Of a stretch of DNA of 64,000 nt, positions 59,052 to 64,000 are shown in pieces. The notes under the pieces were generated by a model, which made no database searches, had not been told where the DNA came from, and saw only the letters and a program-made list of their open reading frames with translations. Position 1 is the first letter of the stretch. The number at the start of each line of letters is the position of its first letter. Made by a program: the position numbers and the translations under genes. Source of the stretch: Piscinibacter sp. XHJ-5 (GTDB taxonomy: Bacteria; Pseudomonadota; Gammaproteobacteria; Burkholderiales; Burkholderiaceae_C); the NCBI RefSeq assembly GCF_029855045.1, contig NZ_CP123228.1:558001-622000 (forward strand), given 5' to 3'.

Positions 59052-59741
59052 TCAGGCCGCCGGCGTGCCGAACACGCGATCGCGGTGCTCCGCGGGCACG
59101 GCCCGCGCCAGCTCGCCGACGAAGCGCGCATGAAGCCGATAGCCCGGTGTCGCCTCGCGACCGATGGACGACACCCGCACCAGCATGCCGTCGCGGATCT
59201 CGCCGCGCAGGGCCGAAGCCCATTGGCGCCAGCGGAACGCGTCCTCGTCAGCCACCACGGAATCGCCGAGCACCGTCCAGTAGGTGATCGGCTCGGAGCG
59301 GCCCACCATCCTCGCGTGCAGTTGAGTGGCCGTCAGCGTGCGCACACCGGCAGACAGCGGCGCGCGATGCGTGTCGGTCACCTCGAAGCCGCTGGCCGCA
59401 TAGCAGATCTCCGGCCTGTGCACCTGCAGCGCGGGGGACTGCTCGCTGCCGTAGGCCACGCAGAGCATGATGCGCTCCCCCTGCGCGTTGTAGTACGTGC
59501 GCTGCAGGAGCTGGTCATAGACGCCGTACAGCTTGCCCTGCTCGTCGGGCGGCTGCACGAAGAACTGCGTCGCGTCGTCGGAGCGCCAGCCGTCGAATTC
59601 GCGCGGAAAGATCGCCGCCAGCGGGATCCTGGCGCGCGCCTCGTCGCGGCGCCGCGGCCGGGCGACCTCGGCCAGCACGGCGCTCGCGCCCATCGTCAGC
59701 ACGAACACCATCGCCTTGCGGCGCGTCGTGAGACCGCTCAT
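59052..59741 (-). CDS. epsI: EpsI-family exosortase-associated protein
   Basis: 229 residues: a short N-terminal membrane anchor (RRKAMVFVLTMGASAVLAEVA) and the EpsI domain with FPREFDGWRSDD, YDQLLQRTYYNAQGERIMLCVAYGSEQS, the conserved VHRPEICYAASGF (Cys) and ITYWTVLGDSVV. EpsI proteins accompany exosortases in EPS loci. ATG 59741 overlaps the xrtB stop. The gene converges on the 56817 lipoprotein with an 18-nt gap consisting largely of the palindromic GGCGCCGGCGCC. Confidence 0.92.
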   Translation of the reverse strand: MSGLTTRRKAMVFVLTMGASAVLAEVARPRRRDEARARIPLAAIFPREFDGWRSDDATQFFVQPPDEQGKLYGVYDQLLQRTYYNAQGERIMLCVAYGSEQSPALQVHRPEICYAASGFEVTDTHRAPLSAGVRTLTATQLHARMVGRSEPITYWTVLGDSVVADEDAFRWRQWASALRGEIRDGMLVRVSSIGREATPGYRLHARFVGELARAVPAEHRDRVFGTPAA

Positions 59742-60625
59742 TGCGAGAACCTCTTGGGCAGGATCCAGCTCAGCGCCCGATCCACCGCCATGATGAAGAC
59801 CAGCGCGGCCATGAACAGCACCAGGCCGGCGAAGCCGTGGAAGAAGCCCCGACCCACGTCGTCGCCGAGGTGATAGGTGACCAGCGCCAGCACGACCACG
59901 CGCACGACGTTGGCGCAGAAGGAGACGGGCACGATCAGCAGCGCCAGCAGGGTGTTGCGAAGCGCCGACCGATAGCCCTTGAGGTTGACGTACACGAGGC
60001 CCAGCGCCTCGAGGGTGAACATGGTCTGCAGGCCGGCGCAGGCCGTCGACACCAGCAGCTCGTACTGGCCGATGGTGATGATCACGCCCGAGCGTCCGAT
60101 CGGGTAGCCGACCGCATGCAGCAGGTGCGTGGTCACCGCCGACACGCCGCTCTTCAACGGGCCGGTGAGCGTTGCCACCAGGGTGTAGGGCAGCGGAATC
60201 ACGAACATCAGGAAGAACAGCGGGAACCACGCTGCGCGCAGCGCGGCCCAGCCCTTCCAGCCGACCAGCAGCGCGGCCACCACCAGCACCTGCGACACCA
60301 GTTCCATGCGCAGCACCTGGTGGCTGCGCCCGAAGACATACAGCAGCGCGCCGAACGCCAGCAGCAGCCCGGCGGGCACTACCCGTGCCGCGTCGGGCAA
60401 CGCAACCAGCGTGGCTCGCTGCCGCCAGAACAACCAGCCCGCGATCGCCAGCACGAGCAGCTCGTGCCCCTGCGCGTCGGCCGCTGCACGACCGACGGTG
60501 AAGTCCCAGTAGGTCGGCCCGTAGGCGACAGCCAGCGCGGCCAGCACTGCGCCGAGCAGCAGCCGATCGGTGCGCGCGCCGGACGCCGCGATGCCGTCGG
60601 GCAGCGTGCGGGACGAGGTATCCAC
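59738..60625 (-). CDS. xrtB: Exosortase B
   Basis: 295-residue polytopic membrane protease/transpeptidase that recognises PEP-CTERM signals. The catalytic triad is visible as C196 (LLVSTACAGLQTM), R242 (ANVVRVVVLALVTYH) and H263 (GRGFFHGFAG). YGPTYWDF, GWLFWRQR and WFPLFFLMFVIPLP are family landmarks; the GFFHGFAG ending and the EpsI/EpsD neighbours fit the B type. The active-site segment is ACAGL where most exosortases have ACSGL. It starts at GTG 60625. Substrates in the window include the proteins at 33077 and 61771. Confidence 0.94.
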   Translation of the reverse strand: MDTSSRTLPDGIAASGARTDRLLLGAVLAALAVAYGPTYWDFTVGRAAADAQGHELLVLAIAGWLFWRQRATLVALPDAARVVPAGLLLAFGALLYVFGRSHQVLRMELVSQVLVVAALLVGWKGWAALRAAWFPLFFLMFVIPLPYTLVATLTGPLKSGVSAVTTHLLHAVGYPIGRSGVIITIGQYELLVSTACAGLQTMFTLEALGLVYVNLKGYRSALRNTLLALLIVPVSFCANVVRVVVLALVTYHLGDDVGRGFFHGFAGLVLFMAALVFIMAVDRALSWILPKRFSQ

Positions 60626-60646
60626 GTCGATGTGTCCGTCGAGGCG

Positions 60647-61564
60647 TCAGCGCGCCGACGCCGAGGCGCCTGCGTCCGGGGCCGAGGCCGCGGCCGAACC
60701 GGACGCGGCGAACTTGCCCTTGTATTCGATGCGTGCCGACTCGCGCAGCGACTTCAGCGCCGCCTGGGCGGCCTGGCGCTTGCGCTCGTTGGTGAGGAAG
60801 GACGTGATTGCCGGCTTGGCCGCTTCGCGGGTCAGCGGAGCGGGCGTTGACGACACCAGCGTCAGCACGCGCGCGCCGCCGGGCTGCGGCAGCATCAGCG
60901 ACTGCCCGTCGCGCAGCGCGGACAAGCGGCTCAGCAGGACCAGCGGCACATCCTCGGGCGACACGCTGACCTGCCGGCTGCTGACGCGCAGGTGCGCATC
61001 GCGCAACGCCTCGGCAGCGCGCGCGGCGTCGGGAGCCGCCTCGACGCGGGGCTTGACTGTGGTCAGCTCTTCGGCCGTGCCCTGGACCAGCGTCTCCTGC
61101 AGCGAATAGAAGCGGCGCTGGCTGAACAGGGCCGGCTGGCTGTCGTAGTACCGATCGACCTCGTCGCTCGAAGGCAATTGCGCCTTCTCGGTGACGACAT
61201 CGTGATAGGCCTTGGCGAGGATGTCGCGCTTGGCGGCCTCGATGGCCTGAACGATGCGCGGGTCCTTGTCCAGGCCCTGGCTGCGTGCGCCCTGGGCGGC
61301 CAACTCCTGGTCGACCAGGCCGTCGAGCACGCGGCGCGCCACCGCGTCGGCCCGCTCCGCAGGCACCGGCGGTTGCCGCTGCAGCACATGTTGCAGCTGC
61401 GACAGCGAGATCTCGCTGTCGTTCACCTTGGCGGCCACCTGCGTCGCGTCACCGCCCACGCGGCTGCAGCCCGTGAGCGTCAAGGCGCCCGACAGCACGA
61501 GCATCAGGGACAGGGGGATCGAAAGCGACACGCGTTCGGAAGAAGTACTGCGAAGACGGCACAT
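60647..61564 (-). CDS. epsD: EpsD-family peptidyl-prolyl isomerase lipoprotein
   Basis: 305 residues with a lipobox LTLTGC after a typical signal (LSIPLSLMLVLSGALT), a SurA-like N-terminal helical domain (VAAKVNDSEISLSQLQHVLQ, LDGLVDQELAAQGARSQGLDKD, RYYDSQPALFSQRRFY) and a C-terminal parvulin-like region that is degenerate. It is a periplasmic chaperone of exosortase-B EPS loci. ATG 61564 is the best start (no clear ribosome site). It is followed by xrtB after 21 nt. Confidence 0.88.
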   Translation of the reverse strand: MCRLRSTSSERVSLSIPLSLMLVLSGALTLTGCSRVGGDATQVAAKVNDSEISLSQLQHVLQRQPPVPAERADAVARRVLDGLVDQELAAQGARSQGLDKDPRIVQAIEAAKRDILAKAYHDVVTEKAQLPSSDEVDRYYDSQPALFSQRRFYSLQETLVQGTAEELTTVKPRVEAAPDAARAAEALRDAHLRVSSRQVSVSPEDVPLVLLSRLSALRDGQSLMLPQPGGARVLTLVSSTPAPLTREAAKPAITSFLTNERKRQAAQAALKSLRESARIEYKGKFAASGSAAASAPDAGASASAR

Positions 61565-61770
61565 GGCAGGCGTGGCGCGTGCCATGTGCCGGGCGGCTGC
61601 TGCACGCGGAATTCGAACGGAGCGCAAGTATCACGCAGCGGAGTGCGCGTGAGCCTGCAGACGCGGCGCATGCAGCCAGCGATCGGGGCAAACCGTGGCG
61701 AATCGCACGCGCGATGCGCCACGCTGTCGCGCCATGGACACCGGCGGGCGGCGGTGCGCCCGGGCGGCGA

Positions 61771-62289
61771 TTACGACGACTTGCGGCGACCGCCCCAGAC
61801 CACCGCGCCCAGGCCGAGCGCAAGCATGGCAAGCGTCTGCGGCTCCGGCACCGGCGTCACGACGCCGCTGGTGGTGAGCATGCCGATGTAGCCGACGCCG
61901 CCGTAGCCGGAGTGGGTGTCGGTCACGTTGCCGCTGACCTCCAGCATGTAGTCACCCGCCGTCAGGCCGGTGAAGGTCCAGCTCTCCGACCACAGGTTGT
62001 TGATGTAGCTGACCAGGTTGCCGCCCGAGAGGGTCACCGACGTCAGGTCGATGTTGAGCCGGCTGGACCAGTCCCACTCGATCGTGGTGGTGGTCGCGCT
62101 GGTCGGCGCCTGGCTGAGCGTGAAGGTGTAGCAGTCGTTGAAGGACTGGGCCGAGTTGAAGTCGTTGCCGAAGAAGCTCCCGCTGGACGGGCCGAGCGTG
62201 CCGAGCGAGAAGCTGCTGGTGCAGGTAGCCGCCATCGCAGGTGCGCCCGCACACAGGGCAAGCGCAAGGGCAAGGGATTTGAGTTTCAT
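61771..62289 (-). CDS. PEP-CTERM protein of the FxDxxF type
   Basis: 172 residues: signal peptide (LALALALCAGAPAMAA), a beta-sandwich body with FFGNDFNSAQSFNDCYTFTLSQ and LTAGDYMLEVSGNVT, and the sorting signal VPEPQTLAMLALGLGAVVWGG followed by RRKSS. It lies just upstream of epsD-xrtB-epsI on the same strand, so it is a probable substrate of this exosortase. It may be a matrix or surface protein. Confidence 0.92.
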   Translation of the reverse strand: MKLKSLALALALCAGAPAMAATCTSSFSLGTLGPSSGSFFGNDFNSAQSFNDCYTFTLSQAPTSATTTTIEWDWSSRLNIDLTSVTLSGGNLVSYINNLWSESWTFTGLTAGDYMLEVSGNVTDTHSGYGGVGYIGMLTTSGVVTPVPEPQTLAMLALGLGAVVWGGRRKSS

Positions 62290-62483
62290 GAGTGCTCCCC
62301 GGAAGGGCTTGTTGCTGGCATGTCACAAAATGTGCCACAGCCTTTCGCGAAAGTGCACCGGCCCCGGGCCCCCTGTTCACGGGGAAATGCGGGCCCGCCA
62401 TGCCAAGGTGAGCACCGACTCGGAGGTTTCGTCGGGGTTTTCCGCAATCATCCCGGCCTGCGCCGCTGTCCTGCTCCTCGTCC
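62290..62483. promoter_or_regulatory. Divergent control region with a sigma-54-like element and a 12-bp palindrome
   Basis: On the minus strand TGGCAC-N7-TGA (62337 to 62323) lies about 34 nt before the PEP-CTERM start and resembles the -24/-12 sigma-54 promoter, with GA instead of GC at -12. Immediately upstream, CTTTCGCGAAAG (62342-62353) is a perfect 12-bp palindrome. RpoN and the PrsK/PrsR system are known to control PEP-CTERM genes, so this may be such a promoter; the mismatch at -12 keeps confidence low. Confidence 0.35.
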
Positions 62484-63374
62484 ATGACGCTTCCCAAGAT
62501 TCCTCGGTCGTATCGCATGTGGCTCAAGGCCAGGCTGCTCGACGCGCGTGCGCGATGGGTGCAGGCGTTTCGTTCCTACGACCAGCCCGAGCTGCGCGCC
62601 GCGTTGGATGCGCTCGGTGTGCGCAGCGGAGACAGCGTGATGCTGCACAGCGCGTTCGGCCGCGACCACGGCTTTCGCGGCTCGATCGAGCAGCTCACCG
62701 ACGCCTTCATCGACACCCTCGGTCCCGACGGTCACCTGCTGATGGTGTCGCTGCCGTATCGCACGTCGTCGCTCCAGTACCTGCAGAAGCTCAAGCAGTT
62801 CGACGTGCGCAAGACGCCGTCGATGATGGGCCTCGTGTCGGAGTTCTTCCGGCGCCGTCCCGGCGTGCTGCGCAGCGTGCACCCCACGCACCCGGTGCTG
62901 GTGCATGGCCCGCGCGCCGGCTGGTTCGTCGACGACCATCGCGACTGCCTGTATCCCTGCGGCCCGGGCAGCCCGTTCGACAAGCTGCTGCAGGCCGACG
63001 GCCAGGTGGTGTTCTTCAACGTGGCCTTCGACACCTTCACCTTCTTCCATCACCTGGAGCATCTGGTCAGCCCGCAGCTGCCGTTCGCGCTGTACACCAC
63101 CGAGCCGTTTCATGTGCCGGTGATCGATGGGCAGGGCGTGGCCGGGACGGTCACGACCTATGTCTTCTCGCCGGAGGCCATCGCGCGGCGGCGTTTTCCG
63201 AAGCTCGAAGCCGCGTTGCGGCAGCGCGGACTCATCCGGGAGCAGCGCGTGGGCAACAGCCGGCTGCAGGCGATCCGCGTGCGCGACGCAGTCGATTGCG
63301 TGATGGCGATGACCCGCAACGGCGAGTTCTTCTACGACCTTGCGGCAGCCGCGCCGCAGGCCGGCCCCCCTTGA
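62484..63374 (+). CDS. AAC(3)-fold (aminoglycoside 3-N-acetyltransferase family) protein
   Basis: 296 residues of the YokD/AAC(3) superfamily: LGVRSGDSVMLHSAFGRDHGFRGSIEQLTDAFIDTLGPDGHLLMVSLPY, VSEFFRRRPGVLRSVHPTHPVLVHGPRAGWFVDDH (His-rich CoA/active-site loop), and GSPFDKLLQADGQVVFFNVAFDTFTFFHHLEHL. Distant members in polysaccharide loci probably N-acetylate amino sugars or amino-acyl groups, not drugs. It is divergent from the PEP-CTERM gene. Confidence 0.85.
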   Translation: MTLPKIPRSYRMWLKARLLDARARWVQAFRSYDQPELRAALDALGVRSGDSVMLHSAFGRDHGFRGSIEQLTDAFIDTLGPDGHLLMVSLPYRTSSLQYLQKLKQFDVRKTPSMMGLVSEFFRRRPGVLRSVHPTHPVLVHGPRAGWFVDDHRDCLYPCGPGSPFDKLLQADGQVVFFNVAFDTFTFFHHLEHLVSPQLPFALYTTEPFHVPVIDGQGVAGTVTTYVFSPEAIARRRFPKLEAALRQRGLIREQRVGNSRLQAIRVRDAVDCVMAMTRNGEFFYDLAAAAPQAGPP

Positions 63375-63474
63375 TTCGGTGTTCGGTCGGAGGGTGGCGT
63401 TGGGCTATCCTCGCGGCTCTTCACACGCCTTCGAGCGCAACCCGTGTCCATCCTTTCCCACCGGCGTGATTGCC

Positions 63475-64000
63475 ATGGCTGACAGCGCGTCGTTCCTCGA
63501 TTTCGGCGGCCGCTGGGTCGTCGTCACGGGCGCGTCGTCGGGCCTCGGGCGGGCCACCGCCGCCGAGCTCGCTGCGAATGGCGCGCGGGTGGTCCTGGTA
63601 GGCCGCGACCAGGCGCGGCTGGCGCAGGCCGCGGCCGAGCTCGGCACGGCCGAACACCGCGTGCTGCCGCTCGACCTTGCCGCCCACGACTCCATCGCGC
63701 CGGCGATCGCCGCCTTGCGCAAGGACGTCGGCGCGCTCTACGGGCTGTGCCACGCGGCCGGCATCGTCGAGACCCGGCCGCTCACCGCCAATACGGTGTC
63801 GGTGGTGCAGTCGCAGCTCGACGTCAACCTGCTGGGCGGCCTGGAGCTGGCGCGCGCGGTGTGCCGGCGCGACGTCATGACGCCCGAAGGCGGCAGCCTC
63901 CTGTTCATCTCCTCCGTCTACGGGCGTGTCGGCATGCCGGGACAGATCGGCTATTGCGCAAGCAAGGGCGCGATCGCCGCCGCCGTGCGCGCGATGGCGA
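63475..64000 (+). CDS. SDR-family oxidoreductase (3' end cut by window edge)
   Basis: The first 175 residues of a classical SDR: WVVVTGASSGLGRATAAELAANGARVVLVGR, CHAAGIVETRP, LLFISSVYGRVGMPGQ with the catalytic Ser and YCASKGA with Tyr/Lys. Substrate unknown; a role in sugar or acyl-group modification is possible from context. The start ATG 63475 has no strong ribosome site; GTG 63466 is in frame. Confidence 0.88.
   Translation, partial: MADSASFLDFGGRWVVVTGASSGLGRATAAELAANGARVVLVGRDQARLAQAAAELGTAEHRVLPLDLAAHDSIAPAIAALRKDVGALYGLCHAAGIVETRPLTANTVSVVQSQLDVNLLGGLELARAVCRRDVMTPEGGSLLFISSVYGRVGMPGQIGYCASKGAIAAAVRAMA

Noticed and set aside
62484..63374. Aminoglycoside-resistance gene
   Set aside because: It shares the AAC(3) fold, but many chromosomal members in polysaccharide loci are not resistance enzymes; the neighbours are EPS and PEP-CTERM genes.

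Overview
The window is GC-rich, densely coded DNA. Most genes overlap by ATGA or GTGA, and two Bug/TctC-type binding proteins, two TRAP transporters, a GlgE/GlgB alpha-glucan pair and an exosortase/PEP-CTERM system are present. This mix suggests a betaproteobacterium of the order Burkholderiales, probably near the Rubrivivax-Leptothrix-Methylibium group. That placement is an inference from gene content; no marker gene was compared.

Layout. (1) 1-2615, minus strand: glgB then glgE (alpha-glucan synthesis from maltose 1-phosphate). (2) 2974-14433: a divergent GntR/FCD regulator facing a catabolic run of FAD-dependent 2-hydroxyacid dehydrogenase, TRAP QMP, SDR, PEP-mutase/isocitrate-lyase-like lyase, DapA-like aldolase, a second TRAP PQM and a PfkB-type kinase. 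This looks like uptake and breakdown of a hydroxy- or sugar acid, substrate unknown. (3) 14553-31951: Bug-type binding proteins and a large acyl-CoA catabolic cluster with two CoA ligases, a CoA-transferase, two acyl-CoA dehydrogenases, enoyl-CoA hydratase/isomerase, paired MaoC proteins, MFE-2-like and dienoyl-CoA-reductase-like SDRs, an SCP2 thiolase, a Cys-less thiolase-like protein paired with a DUF35 protein, two thioesterases and an AraC-type regulator. It looks like beta-oxidation plus a retro-aldol step on a branched or cyclic acid. It contains six tandem 89-bp repeats, each a translationally coupled 30-codon mini-ORF.

(4) 31971-34110: a DedA-rhodanese fusion, a PEP-CTERM protein, a YciI protein and a possible RidA remnant. 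(5) 34285-62289: an exopolysaccharide/exosortase region. It has UDP-glucose dehydrogenase and a UDP-glucuronate-4-epimerase-like enzyme (predicted UDP-galacturonate supply), three glycosyltransferases, a methyltransferase, an acyltransferase-3, a CelD-like GNAT protein, an exosortase-associated CoA ligase and PLP decarboxylase, and then epsI, xrtB, epsD and a PEP-CTERM protein on the minus strand. (6) 62484-64000: an AAC(3)-fold protein and a truncated SDR.

The most unusual content is a set of five secreted lipoproteins (38257-45516 and 55592-59033) built by shuffling four modules: a RIFT-barrel/alpha-toroid lyase-like module, a kelch-like propeller, a right-handed beta-helix, and a small two-cysteine module of about 57 residues. 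They are joined by Pro-Ala linkers. Two modules are shared between genes as nearly identical DNA (about 1.9 kb and 1.08 kb), which implies recent duplication or gene conversion. With the predicted galacturonate supply upstream, I suggest these lipoproteins bind or cut the acidic polymer made by this locus.
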